DNA from: Rugamonas sp. A1-17
GTDB taxonomy: Bacteria; Pseudomonadota; Gammaproteobacteria; Burkholderiales; Burkholderiaceae_D
NCBI GenBank assembly: GCA_025548565.1
Contig: JAJLPB010000013.1
Span: 124,001 to 188,000 of the forward strand
DNA length: 64,000 nucleotides
Reading direction: 5' to 3'
Shown here: in pieces, positions 7,565 through 15,468 of the stretch
Position numbering within the stretch: the first letter of the stretch is position 1
How the letters are laid out: each line of letters opens with the position of its first letter
Position numbers and translations under genes: made by a program
The notes under the pieces: model-generated
What the model was told of the DNA's origin: nothing
Seen by the model: only the letters and a program-made list of their open reading frames with translations
The model's database searches: none

Positions 7565-8814
7565 GCGGTCAGCGTGACGCGCGCGAACTTGCGCTTGCCC
7601 ACTTGCAGCACGAAGGTGCCGGCCTCGATCTTCACGGCCTTGTCGCTGACCACGGTGCCGTCGATGCGCACGCCGCCCTGGTCGATCATGCGGCCAGCCT
7701 CCGACACCGACGCGCACAGGCCCGCCGATTTCAGCAGTTGCTGGATGCCGGCCGGCGCGCCCGGCAGCGTGATTTCCGCCACGTCGTCCGGAATGCCGCC
7801 CTTGGAGCGGTTGACGAAGTCGTTCAGCGCCTCTTCGGCCGAGGCCTGCGAGTGGAAGCGGGCCACGATTTCCTGCGCCAGCGCCACCTTGGCGTCGCGC
7901 GGGTTGGCACCGCCGTCGACGGTGGCCTTGAGCGCGGCCAGGTCGGCGATCGAGCGGAACGACAGCAGCTCGAAGTATTTCCACATCATGACGTCGGAGA
8001 TGCTCATGATCTTGGCGAACATGGTGTTGGCCGGCTCGGTGATGCCGATGTAGTTGTTCTTGGACTTGGACATCTTGTCGACGCCGTCCAGGCCTTCCAG
8101 CAGCGGCATGGTCAGGATGCACTGCGGTTCCTGGTCGTAGTCCTTCTGCAGCTCGCGGCCAACAAGCAAGTTAAATTTCTGGTCTGTTCCACCTAGCTCA
8201 AGGTCTGCCTTCAAAGCGACCGAATCGTAGCCCTGCATCAAGGGATACAGGAACTCATGGACCGCGATCGGAGTCCCACTCTTGAAGCGTTTGCTGAAAT
8301 CGTCGCGCTCCATCATGCGGGCGACCGTGTAGTGCGAGGCCAGCTTGATCAGGCCGCGCGCGCCCAGCGGGTCGCACCATTCGGAGTTGTAGCGGATTTC
8401 GGTCTTGGCCGGGTCCAGCACCAGCGAGGCCTGCTTGAAGTAGGTCATGGCGTTCTGCTCGACCTGCTCGCGCGTCAGCGGCGGACGGGTGGCATTGCGG
8501 CCGGACGGATCGCCGATCATGGAGGTGAAATCGCCGATCAGGAAGATCACCTGGTGGCCCAGGTCTTGCAGCTGGCGCATCTTGTTCAGCACAACAGTGT
8601 GGCCAAGGTGCAGGTCAGGTGCGGTAGGATCCAGTCCGAGCTTGATACGCAGCGGTACGCCGCTTTGTTCCGAGCGCGCCAGTTTTTGCGCGAACTCGCT
8701 TTCAATCAGCAGCTCGTCGACACCGCGTTTGGTGATGGCGAGCGCCTCCAGAACGCTGTCGGTCAACGGCAGTACTTTAGAGGGAGCCGGCGATGTCGAA
8801 GAAGAGGTAGTCAT
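7561..8814 (-). CDS. tyrS: Tyrosyl-tRNA synthetase
   Basis: Class I aminoacyl-tRNA synthetase that charges tRNA-Tyr. In the 417 residues the HIGH-type motif is HLGH at about 69-72, KMSKS is at about 247-251, and an S4 RNA-binding domain occupies about 345-417 (from the AGRMIDQGGVRIDG region). The N-terminal Ser/Thr/Pro stretch before the core is slightly extended. It is followed by dtd with a 4-base overlap. The divergent M23 gene begins 157 bases away, so the promoters of both lie in 8815-8971. Confidence 0.98.
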   Translation of the reverse strand: MTTSSSTSPAPSKVLPLTDSVLEALAITKRGVDELLIESEFAQKLARSEQSGVPLRIKLGLDPTAPDLHLGHTVVLNKMRQLQDLGHQVIFLIGDFTSMIGDPSGRNATRPPLTREQVEQNAMTYFKQASLVLDPAKTEIRYNSEWCDPLGARGLIKLASHYTVARMMERDDFSKRFKSGTPIAVHEFLYPLMQGYDSVALKADLELGGTDQKFNLLVGRELQKDYDQEPQCILTMPLLEGLDGVDKMSKSKNNYIGITEPANTMFAKIMSISDVMMWKYFELLSFRSIADLAALKATVDGGANPRDAKVALAQEIVARFHSQASAEEALNDFVNRSKGGIPDDVAEITLPGAPAGIQQLLKSAGLCASVSEAGRMIDQGGVRIDGTVVSDKAVKIEAGTFVLQVGKRKFARVTLTA

Positions 8815-8971
8815 AATTTTTTGCGGTATTTTTGAGAAAAAGGTAGGCGGCTTCAGGAGTTTGATATAATCCTCGATCCATCAATCTTGCCGTACGAAAA
8901 CGAACTTTAATAACAATTAGAAGAAATAAAACGTTCCTGAATAGTTCAAGCGGCAAATTTTAACTGATTGC

Positions 8972-10354
8972 ATGAACCAAATACATAAATTCACAAGCTC
9001 ACGCTTGTTCAGTCTGCTAGGTTCCACGCGCAAGGCGCGCATCATCAGCGCGTCTGCATTGTTTCTTGCAGTGTGTGCTTTTGGTGCAGCCGGCGTGGCG
9101 CCGCTCGCCCCGGACGCCTCCGACCTGCCGGTCAAATCGGTGCAGGAATCGGTCGCACTGCCGGACCTCAGCTCGCAGATCTCCGCGCTGGAACAGCAAT
9201 CCTCCAACGAACACTTCGTCCACGAAGAAAAAATCCGCGCCGGCGACACGCTGGCCGCACTGTTGACCCGTCTCGGCGTCGACGACGAGGCGGCCGAGAA
9301 CTTTATCAAAAAAGATAAAGTGGCGAAAGGCGTGATGCAGCTCAAGACCGGCAAGCGGGTCCAGGCGCAGACCGACGACGAAGGCAACCTGCAATGGCTG
9401 CGCGCGGTCGTGGTGGACGGCAAGGACATTCCGGTCAAGAACATCAAGGTCACCCGCAAGGGCGACGGCTTTGTCGCGGAAGAAGAAGCGGCCAAGCTGG
9501 AGCGCCGCGTGGAGATGCACGCGCGTACCATCAGCTCGACGCTGTATGCGGCCACCGATTCCAGCGAAGACGGCGCCAAGCTGCCGGACACCATCGTCAA
9601 GCAGATCGTCGAGATGTTCTCGACCAGCATCGACTTCCGCGGCGACCTGAAGCGCGGCGACCATTTCAACGTGGTCTATGAAACGTTCTGGCAGGATGGC
9701 GAGTTTGTGCGAGCGGGCCGCATCCTGGCCGGCGAATTCACCAACAAGGGCACGACGTATCAGTCGGTCTGGTTCGAAGATCCACAAAGCAAACAGGGCG
9801 GCGGCTACTACAGCTTCGACGGCAAAGCCCTCAAGAAAGCCTTCCTCAAATCCCCGGTTGAATTCTCCCGTATCTCCTCTGGCTTCGCGATGCGCGTGCA
9901 TCCGATTTCCGGCCAGTGGAAACAGCACAAAGGCATCGACTTCCCGGCACCGACCGGCACGCCGATCCGCGCATCGGGCGACGGCGTGATCGATTTCGCC
10001 GGCACCCAGAACGGCTACGGCAACTTCGTCATGATCAAGCACTGGGCCAACTACACCACCGCCTACGCCCACATGAGCCGCTTTGCGCCTGGCATCAAGA
10101 AGGGCACCAAGGTCAGCCAGGGTGACGTGATCGGCTACGTCGGCACCACCGGCTGGTCGACCGGCGCGCATTTGCACTACGAATTCCGCGTCGGCGGGGA
10201 AGCCAAGGATCCGAGCACGATGAACGTGCAAGCCCAGGCGCCGCTGACGGCCGCCGAAATGTCGCGCTTCAAGGCCTACGCCGCCGACATGTCGCACCGC
10301 TTCGCGCTGCTGCAGCCGGGCGGTTCCGGCGGCACCCGCGTCGCGGCGAAGTAA
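8972..10354 (+). CDS. M23 family (LytM) peptidoglycan endopeptidase
   Basis: Murein hydrolase that cuts peptide cross-links. The 460 residues have an N-terminal membrane anchor or signal segment (about 23-45), a middle region with a LysM/OapA-like stretch (IRAGDTLAALLTRLGVDD, about 88-105), and a C-terminal M23 domain. The zinc ligands are intact: H319 and D323 in HKGID, and H400/H402 in GAHLHYE. All metal-binding residues are present, so this is likely an active enzyme of the MepM type rather than a degenerate activator such as EnvC. It is followed by a terminator and anmK, a link between wall cutting and muropeptide recycling that is often conserved next to tyrS. Confidence 0.95.
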   Translation: MNQIHKFTSSRLFSLLGSTRKARIISASALFLAVCAFGAAGVAPLAPDASDLPVKSVQESVALPDLSSQISALEQQSSNEHFVHEEKIRAGDTLAALLTRLGVDDEAAENFIKKDKVAKGVMQLKTGKRVQAQTDDEGNLQWLRAVVVDGKDIPVKNIKVTRKGDGFVAEEEAAKLERRVEMHARTISSTLYAATDSSEDGAKLPDTIVKQIVEMFSTSIDFRGDLKRGDHFNVVYETFWQDGEFVRAGRILAGEFTNKGTTYQSVWFEDPQSKQGGGYYSFDGKALKKAFLKSPVEFSRISSGFAMRVHPISGQWKQHKGIDFPAPTGTPIRASGDGVIDFAGTQNGYGNFVMIKHWANYTTAYAHMSRFAPGIKKGTKVSQGDVIGYVGTTGWSTGAHLHYEFRVGGEAKDPSTMNVQAQAPLTAAEMSRFKAYAADMSHRFALLQPGGSGGTRVAAK

Positions 10355-10376
10355 GCCACGCGAAGCAAGCGACATC

Positions 10377-10404
10377 AAAACAGGCCGCCTCAGCGGCCTG
10401 TTTT
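10377..10404 (+). terminator. Rho-independent terminator after the M23 gene
   Basis: A perfect 12-bp stem (10377-10388 pairs with 10393-10404) with a CTCA loop, GC-rich core and a T run on the plus strand. The A-rich left arm also gives a T run on the minus strand, so it could work both ways, but only the M23 gene reads into it. Confidence 0.85.
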
Positions 10405-10470
10405 CTTATCCGTGTGCGACAGCGCCAGCCGGCTCAGGCAAAATACGTTTTTCAGTTTCGGGGTGCGGTT

Positions 10471-11565
10471 ATGTCTTTGTATATCGGTTTGATGTCCGGC
10501 ACCAGCCTGGACGGCGTGGACGGCGCGCTGGCGCGCTTCAGCGGCGATGCCATCGACACGCTGGCGGCCGCATACGTGCCCTTCCCGCCCGCGCTGCGCG
10601 CCGAGCTGATGGCCCTGCAGACCGCCGGCCACAACGAGATCGAACGCGAGGCGCTGGCCGCCAACCAGCTGGCGCGGCACTACGCCGACTGCGTGCAGGC
10701 GCTGCTGGACGATGTCTCGCTGCAGGCGCAGGACATCCGCGCGGTGGCCGTGCACGGCCAGACCATCCGCCATCGTCCCGAGCTGGGCTTTACGCGCCAG
10801 ACCAATAACCCGGCCCTGCTGGCCGAGCTGTGCGGCATCGACGTGATCGCCGACTTCCGCAGCCGCGACATCGCCGCCGGCGGCCAGGGCGCGCCGCTGG
10901 TGCCGGCCTTCCACCAGGCCTTGTTCGGCAAGGCAGGACAGACGCGGGTCGTGGCCAATATCGGCGGCATCTCCAACATCAGCGTGCTGGCCGACGGCAA
11001 GGTGATCGGCTTCGACACCGGGCCGGGCAATGTGCTGATGGATGCATGGATCGGCCGCCACCACGGCAAGGAATTCGACCTGGATGGCGCCTGGGCGGCC
11101 AGCGGCAAGGAAATCCCCGCCCTGCTGGCGAACATGCTGGCCGAGCCCTATTTCGCGCTGCCAGCGCCCAAGAGCACCGGCCGCGACCTGTTCCACATCA
11201 ATTGGCTGGACCGACACCTGGCGGCCTTCCCCGCCGCCGCGCCGGAAGACGTGCAACGCACGCTGACGCGGCTGACGGCGCTCACGCTGGCGCAGGCGAT
11301 CCAGGCCCACGGCGCGGGCACGGACGCGGTCTACGTGTGCGGAGGCGGCGCCTACAACGGCGTACTGATGGACGAGCTGGGCGCCGCTTTGGGCACGCAA
11401 GTCGTGGTGGCGTCGACCCAGGCGCTGGGCGTGGCGCCGAACCGGGTCGAGGCGATGGCCTTCGCCTGGCTGGGCTACCGCTTCACCGAGCGGCTCGCGG
11501 GCAATCTGCCGTCGGTGACGGGCGCCTCGGGCGACCGCGTGCTGGGCGCGCTCTATGCCCGCTAG
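10471..11565 (+). CDS. anmK: Anhydro-N-acetylmuramic acid kinase
   Basis: Phosphorylates and opens 1,6-anhydro-MurNAc to MurNAc-6-phosphate, a step of peptidoglycan recycling. The 364 residues start with the family signature MSLYIGLMSGTSLDGVDGAL (nucleotide-binding loop of the ASKHA fold); IGGISNIS (about 167-174) and GFDTGPGN mark further active-site segments. The frame is open 19 codons further upstream, but the ATG at 10471 fits the family start. It follows the M23 endopeptidase in the same direction, separated by a terminator. Confidence 0.97.
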   Translation: MSLYIGLMSGTSLDGVDGALARFSGDAIDTLAAAYVPFPPALRAELMALQTAGHNEIEREALAANQLARHYADCVQALLDDVSLQAQDIRAVAVHGQTIRHRPELGFTRQTNNPALLAELCGIDVIADFRSRDIAAGGQGAPLVPAFHQALFGKAGQTRVVANIGGISNISVLADGKVIGFDTGPGNVLMDAWIGRHHGKEFDLDGAWAASGKEIPALLANMLAEPYFALPAPKSTGRDLFHINWLDRHLAAFPAAAPEDVQRTLTRLTALTLAQAIQAHGAGTDAVYVCGGGAYNGVLMDELGAALGTQVVVASTQALGVAPNRVEAMAFAWLGYRFTERLAGNLPSVTGASGDRVLGALYAR

Positions 11566-11579
11566 CCCCTGCAACGCTA

Positions 11580-11585
11580 TATAAT
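11580..11585 (+). promoter_or_regulatory. Consensus -10 element immediately upstream of the methyltransferase gene
   Basis: A perfect TATAAT ends 7 bases before the ATG at 11593, so transcription would begin at or next to the start codon and the mRNA would be leaderless or nearly so. No Shine-Dalgarno sequence lies between. No good -35 hexamer is seen at 16-18 bases upstream. Confidence 0.5.
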
Positions 11586-11592
11586 CCCCGGC

Positions 11593-12384
11593 ATGGATTT
11601 CTTAAACGATAACAACGACCTGACCTTTCTGGAGCATAACGCCACCAGCATTCGAAGCGCAAAACTTCACATTCCACATCTCGATCAGACTGTTAACCTG
11701 ATCAACTATATGCGGATTGCCGACAGTGTGGCGACTATCTTGCCGCAGCGGGCCGCGCACATCATGGATTGGGGCTGCGGCTACGGACAGATGACCTGGC
11801 TGCTGCGTCGCCGCGGCTTCGAGGTAACCTCGTTCGACATCGGCACCGACGAAACGTCCCTGCCCGCCATCCCCCTATGCGACGGGCTGAAGGTCATCTA
11901 CACGACACACCCGACACAGTTACCATTTCCGGAACAGGCATTCGATGCGGTACTGAGTTGCGGGGTACTGGAACATGTCGACGAGTGCAGCGGCGTTGCG
12001 GGCAACGAGCTCAAGTCGCTGGACGAGATTGCCCGTGTGCTGCGCCCGGCAGGCATGCTGCTAATTTACCAACTGCCGCAACGAGCGTCGTGGCAAGAAG
12101 CGTTGGTGCGCCGCTTTAAACTGGGTTACACGCATCCGCGACGCTACAGCGCTGCGGAAATCGTCGGGATATTGGAAGACAGAGGTTTCCAGGTAACCAG
12201 CCTACGCCGCGCCAATCTGGTACCCAAAAATCTGACCGGCATGCCGGCGGGTTTGCGCCGTATCTACAGCCGTTTCAGCCGGCCGCTAATCGTGCTCGAT
12301 CGCTATCTGTGCCGCCTTCCACTACTGAACCGCGTAGCGGGGGTGCTGGAAATCGTGGCCGTCAAGCGACCGTCCGGGGCATAA
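11593..12384 (+). CDS. Class I SAM-dependent methyltransferase (orphan)
   Basis: A 263-residue soluble methyltransferase. Motif I is DWGCGYGQ at about residues 59-66; acidic and later motifs follow (SFDIG; FDAVLSCGVLEHVDE; LDEIARVLRPAGML), the typical methyltransferase-11 core. The C-terminal third (RRIYSRFSRPLIVLDRYL) is basic and may contact a membrane or lipid substrate; that is inference. The substrate is unknown. Composition is lower in GC than its neighbours (about 55% over 11641-11760 against about 68% in anmK), so it may be a recent insertion between anmK and erpA. The start codon is preceded by a -10 box but no ribosome-binding site. Confidence 0.88.
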   Translation: MDFLNDNNDLTFLEHNATSIRSAKLHIPHLDQTVNLINYMRIADSVATILPQRAAHIMDWGCGYGQMTWLLRRRGFEVTSFDIGTDETSLPAIPLCDGLKVIYTTHPTQLPFPEQAFDAVLSCGVLEHVDECSGVAGNELKSLDEIARVLRPAGMLLIYQLPQRASWQEALVRRFKLGYTHPRRYSAAEIVGILEDRGFQVTSLRRANLVPKNLTGMPAGLRRIYSRFSRPLIVLDRYLCRLPLLNRVAGVLEIVAVKRPSGA

Positions 12385-12420
12385 ACAAAAACGGCGGCAC
12401 AACCGGAGTTGTCCGCCGTT
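12382..12420 (-). terminator. Terminator between the convergent methyltransferase gene and erpA
   Basis: Arms 12390-12403 and 12408-12420 pair around a CGGA loop with one bulged base. Read on the minus strand the hairpin is followed by a T-rich tract (A-rich 12382-12390 on plus), so it most likely ends erpA transcripts. Confidence 0.7.
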
Positions 12421-12452
12421 GATCGCAGCCGGCCGGGCCGGACTACAGCAAC

Positions 12453-12815
12453 TTATACCGAGAACGACGAGCCGCAGCCGCAGGTCGACGAGGCGGTCGG
12501 GTTCTTGATGACGAATTGCGCGCCTTCCAGGTCGTCCTTGTAGTCGATTTCCGCGCCGACCAGGTACTGGTAGCTCATCGAATCGATCAACAGCTGGACG
12601 CCGTTCTTGATCATGGTGGTGTCGTCTTCGTTGACGATTTCGTCAAACGTGAAGCCGTACTGGAAGCCGGAACAGCCGCCACCCTGCACGAACACGCGCA
12701 ATTTCAGATCTGGATTGCCTTCTTCCTCGATCAGCTGGGCGACCTTTTGCGCCGCGCTGTCGGTGAAGATGATGGGCGACGGAATTACTTCTTGCGATTC
12801 GGCGACAGCATTCAT
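12453..12815 (-). CDS. erpA: Iron-sulfur cluster insertion protein ErpA
   Basis: A-type carrier that delivers Fe-S clusters to apoproteins such as those of isoprenoid synthesis. The 120 residues carry the three conserved cysteines: C48 in GGGCSGF and the C-terminal CGCG pair at about 112 and 114. Length and motifs fit ErpA; an IscA-type paralogue is unlikely because no isc genes are near and this position next to argC and bactofilin is the usual ErpA locus in Burkholderiales. A -10 box lies upstream at 12846-12851. Confidence 0.95.
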   Translation of the reverse strand: MNAVAESQEVIPSPIIFTDSAAQKVAQLIEEEGNPDLKLRVFVQGGGCSGFQYGFTFDEIVNEDDTTMIKNGVQLLIDSMSYQYLVGAEIDYKDDLEGAQFVIKNPTASSTCGCGSSFSV

Positions 12816-12845
12816 TTCAGACTCCTACGTGAAAACATTTGATCC

Positions 12846-12851
12846 ATTATA
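12846..12851 (-). promoter_or_regulatory. Likely -10 element of the erpA promoter
   Basis: Perfect TATAAT on the minus strand, 31 bases before the erpA ATG, in the short gap after the bactofilin stop. A good -35 hexamer is not apparent. It would let erpA be transcribed separately from the bactofilin gene. Confidence 0.5.
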
Positions 12852-12866
12852 GACCGTTGGCGTAAT

Positions 12867-13238
12867 TCATGCTCCAGAGACCGCCAAAAGCGGCTCCACG
12901 CCGGAGCTGTCGCGATGGGTCAATGTGCCCAACACCTGTGCGCCGCCGTGCATTTCCAGCACTTTATAACTGACATCCCCAATGATACGGGCGCTGGGCT
13001 GGATTTCAAGCAAATCCCCACTGAAAACACAACCTTTCACCTCGCCATTGACGACCAGGTGATCGCAATGTATCTCGCCTTCCACACGGGCATGTTCGGC
13101 GACGACGAGATAGCTCGGATATCCTGCCTCCGCGACAACATTGCCGACGACTTCACCGTCGATGCGCATGCCGCCGCGAAACAGCAAGTTGCCTTGCACG
13201 CGGGTGGTGGCGCCGATCAGGCTGTCCATGGCGATCAT
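12867..13238 (-). CDS. Bactofilin family cytoskeletal protein
   Basis: Bactofilins form non-nucleotide filaments through a beta-helix core and often organise cell-wall enzymes. The 123 residues are built of short repeating beta-strand turns (GNLLFRGGMRIDGEVVGNVV; ARVEGEIHCDHLVVNGEVKG; ARIIGDVSYKVLEMHGGAQV), the DUF583 pattern. I take the ATG at 13238 (MIAMDSLIG); 13229 is a possible alternative. It sits between erpA and argC on the minus strand, in the usual Burkholderiales order. A short terminal tail follows the core and no membrane segment is seen. Confidence 0.93.
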   Translation of the reverse strand: MIAMDSLIGATTRVQGNLLFRGGMRIDGEVVGNVVAEAGYPSYLVVAEHARVEGEIHCDHLVVNGEVKGCVFSGDLLEIQPSARIIGDVSYKVLEMHGGAQVLGTLTHRDSSGVEPLLAVSGA

Positions 13239-13307
13239 GTGCGGCTTTCTGCTGGCAGGGTGGGCGGGAATTCCTAATCTACTATCCCCGCCCCGCCGCA
13301 CTTTGAT

Positions 13308-14345
13308 TTACGGCAGCAGCGCGATCTGCGTCAGGCCGGTGGTTTCCTCCAGGCCGAACATCAGGTTCATGCACTGCACGGCTTGGCCGGACGCGCCCTT
13401 GACCAGGTTGTCCTGCACCACCAGCACGATCACGGTGTTGCCGTTGTCCGGGCGATGCAGCGCCAGGCGCAGCATGTTGGAGCCGCGCGTGGAGCGGGTC
13501 TCGGGATGCGAACCGAACGGCATCACGTCGACGAACGGCGAGTCCTTGTACTGCTCTTCGAACAGCGCCTGCAGCTGCTCGTTGCTGACCTCCTTGGTCA
13601 GGCGGCCGTACAGGGTCGAATGCATGCCGCGGATCATCGGCACCAGGTGTGGCGTGAACACCAGGCCGACCTTGTCGGCGGTGAACTTCTGCAGCTGCGC
13701 CGAGGTTTCCGGCGTGTGGCGGTGGCCGGCCACGCCATAGGCCTTGAAGTTGTCGCTCGACTCGGAGAACAGCGTGCCAATCTCCGCCTTGCGGCCGGCG
13801 CCGGACACGCCGGACTTGCAGTCGGCGATCAGCGCGCCGGCGTCGATCAGGCCGGCCTTCAGCAGCGGGTAGTAGCCCAGCTGCATGGTGGTCGGGTAGC
13901 AGCCCGGATTGGCGACCAGGCGCGCGCCCTTGATGGCGTCGCGGTTCAGCTCAGCCAGGCCGTAGGCGGCCTCTTCCAGCAGCTCCGGACAGGTGTGGTC
14001 GATCTTGTACCACTTTTCAAAGACAGCCTTGTCCTTGATGCGGAAATCCGCCGCCAGGTCGATCACCTTGACGCCGGCCTTGAGCAACTCGGGCGCCTGG
14101 GCCATGGCCACGCCGTGCGGGGTGGCGAAGAACACCACGTCGCACTGGCTCAGGTCGGCCTTGTCGGGCGACGAGAAGGCGAGGTTCACGCGGCCGCGCA
14201 GCGAAGGGAACATATCGGCAACCGGCAAGCCATCTTCCTTGCGCGACGTGATAGCCGTCAGCTGCACATCAGGGTGGACTGCCAACAGTCGCAGCAATTC
14301 CACTCCGGTGTATCCGGTGCCGCCGACGATGCCAACTTTGATCAT
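13308..14345 (-). CDS. argC: N-acetyl-gamma-glutamyl-phosphate reductase
   Basis: NADPH-dependent third step of arginine synthesis. The 345 residues start MIKVGIVGGTGYTGVELLRL, the dinucleotide-binding loop, and hold the catalytic Cys149 in NPGCYPT; HRHTPE supplies the general-base His region. An open frame extends 18 codons upstream of the ATG at 14345, but the conserved N-terminus decides for 14345. It lies downstream of rpsI on the same strand, with a terminator between them, so it has its own promoter in 14346-14431. Confidence 0.98.
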   Translation of the reverse strand: MIKVGIVGGTGYTGVELLRLLAVHPDVQLTAITSRKEDGLPVADMFPSLRGRVNLAFSSPDKADLSQCDVVFFATPHGVAMAQAPELLKAGVKVIDLAADFRIKDKAVFEKWYKIDHTCPELLEEAAYGLAELNRDAIKGARLVANPGCYPTTMQLGYYPLLKAGLIDAGALIADCKSGVSGAGRKAEIGTLFSESSDNFKAYGVAGHRHTPETSAQLQKFTADKVGLVFTPHLVPMIRGMHSTLYGRLTKEVSNEQLQALFEEQYKDSPFVDVMPFGSHPETRSTRGSNMLRLALHRPDNGNTVIVLVVQDNLVKGASGQAVQCMNLMFGLEETTGLTQIALLP

Positions 14346-14431
14346 GTTCTTTCCTTGAATGAGGTAATGCGTGGAGGGGACTGCCATTTTATCAGGCATA
14401 TGCGACAGCCGTATTACTGCTGCCAGATAGC

Positions 14432-14467
14432 AAAAAAGCCGCCCGGCACGAGGCCGGCGGCTTTTTT
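14432..14467 (-). terminator. Rho-independent terminator of the rplM-rpsI operon
   Basis: Arms 14432-14447 and 14453-14467 pair with one extra C around an ACGAG loop; runs of six A and six T flank the GC core, so it can act on both strands. It lies 37 bases beyond the rpsI stop and upstream of argC. Confidence 0.85.
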
Positions 14468-14504
14468 GAGGGCGCGCCGCAAGCAGCGCACCACAGCGTA
14501 AAAA

Positions 14505-14897
14505 TTAACGCTTCGAGAATTGTTTTGCGCGACGTGCTTTGCGCAGACCAACTTTTTTACGTTCAACTTCACGTGCATCGCGGGTAACGAAGCCGGCGCG
14601 TGCCAGATCGCCCTTCAGCGCTGCATCGTAGTCGATCAGGGCGCGGGTGATGCCGTGACGCACAGCACCTGCCTGGCCGGACTCGCCGCCGCCGTGAACG
14701 TTGACTTTGATGTCAAAACGCTCAACGTTGCCGGTCAGTTCCAGTGGTTGACGAATAACCATCAGGCCGGTTTCGCGGGAGAAGTACTCAGCCGCTGGCT
14801 TGCCGTTAACGATGATTTGGCCAGTGCCAACTTTGATAAACACACGAGCTACTGCACTCTTGCGACGGCCGGTGCCGTAATTGTAGTTACCGATCAT
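14505..14897 (-). CDS. rpsI: 30S ribosomal protein S9
   Basis: Small-subunit protein whose C-terminal tail reaches the P site. The 130 residues begin MIGNYNYGTGRRKSAVARVF and end with the typical basic tail RKKVGLRKARRAKQFSKR. Nine bases separate it from rplM, the universal L13-S9 operon order, and it ends just before the terminator at 14432-14467. Confidence 0.99.
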   Translation of the reverse strand: MIGNYNYGTGRRKSAVARVFIKVGTGQIIVNGKPAAEYFSRETGLMVIRQPLELTGNVERFDIKVNVHGGGESGQAGAVRHGITRALIDYDAALKGDLARAGFVTRDAREVERKKVGLRKARRAKQFSKR

Positions 14898-14906
14898 GTC
14901 AGTTCC

Positions 14907-15335
14907 TTAGATTTCGAGTGCTTTAGGTTGCTGGGCAGCGTGCGGGTGCGAACCTTCAGCGTACACTTTCAGCTTCTTGATCATTGCGTAGCCCAGTGGG
15001 CCCTTCGGCAACATACCTTTGACGGCTTTTTCCAGAGCACGGCCTGGGAAACGCTGTTGCATTTTCAGGAAGTTGGTCTCATAGATGCCACCTGGGTAGC
15101 CCGAGTGACGGTAGTAGGTCTTCTCGGTTGCTTTGGTGCCGGTCACGCGCAGTTTGCCTGCGTTGACGATGACGATGAAATCGCCGGTGTCGACGTGAGG
15201 AGTAAATTCTGGCTTGTGTTTGCCGCGCAGTCGGAGTGCCACTTCGCTGGCAACACGTCCGAGGACTTTGTCCGTCGCGTCAATCACGAACCAATCGCGC
15301 TGGACTTCATGGCCCTTAGCGGAAAAAGTTTTCAT
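14907..15335 (-). CDS. rplM: 50S ribosomal protein L13
   Basis: Large-subunit assembly protein. The 142 residues start MKTFSAKGHEVQRDWFVIDA and contain HKPEFTPHVDTGDFIVIVNA and the YRHSGYPGG segment, all typical of L13. First gene of the rplM-rpsI operon. A strong promoter at 15439-15468 implies a leader of about 95 nt that could hold an autoregulatory site, since L13 is known to regulate its own operon in E. coli. Confidence 0.99.
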   Translation of the reverse strand: MKTFSAKGHEVQRDWFVIDATDKVLGRVASEVALRLRGKHKPEFTPHVDTGDFIVIVNAGKLRVTGTKATEKTYYRHSGYPGGIYETNFLKMQQRFPGRALEKAVKGMLPKGPLGYAMIKKLKVYAEGSHPHAAQQPKALEI

Positions 15336-15438
15336 GTTGACTTCCTAAATAATAAAACACGCTCAAATGGTGGTTCCGCCATGGTTTCAGCGGACTCGGC
15401 CTTCTTATTTACTTTCCTGAGCGAACGGAAAGCCGACA

Positions 15439-15468
15439 AGTATAAGCCGGAACCACCCGCTGAGTCAA
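15439..15468 (-). promoter_or_regulatory. Promoter of rplM-rpsI
   Basis: On the minus strand TTGACT (15463-15468) and TATACT (15439-15444) are separated by 18 bases, close to the sigma-70 consensus. The -35 box overlaps the stop codon of the upstream NHL-repeat gene (15465-15467). The predicted start lies near 15432, giving a leader of about 95 nt; a short hairpin with TCCGC/GCGGA arms can form in it. Confidence 0.75.
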
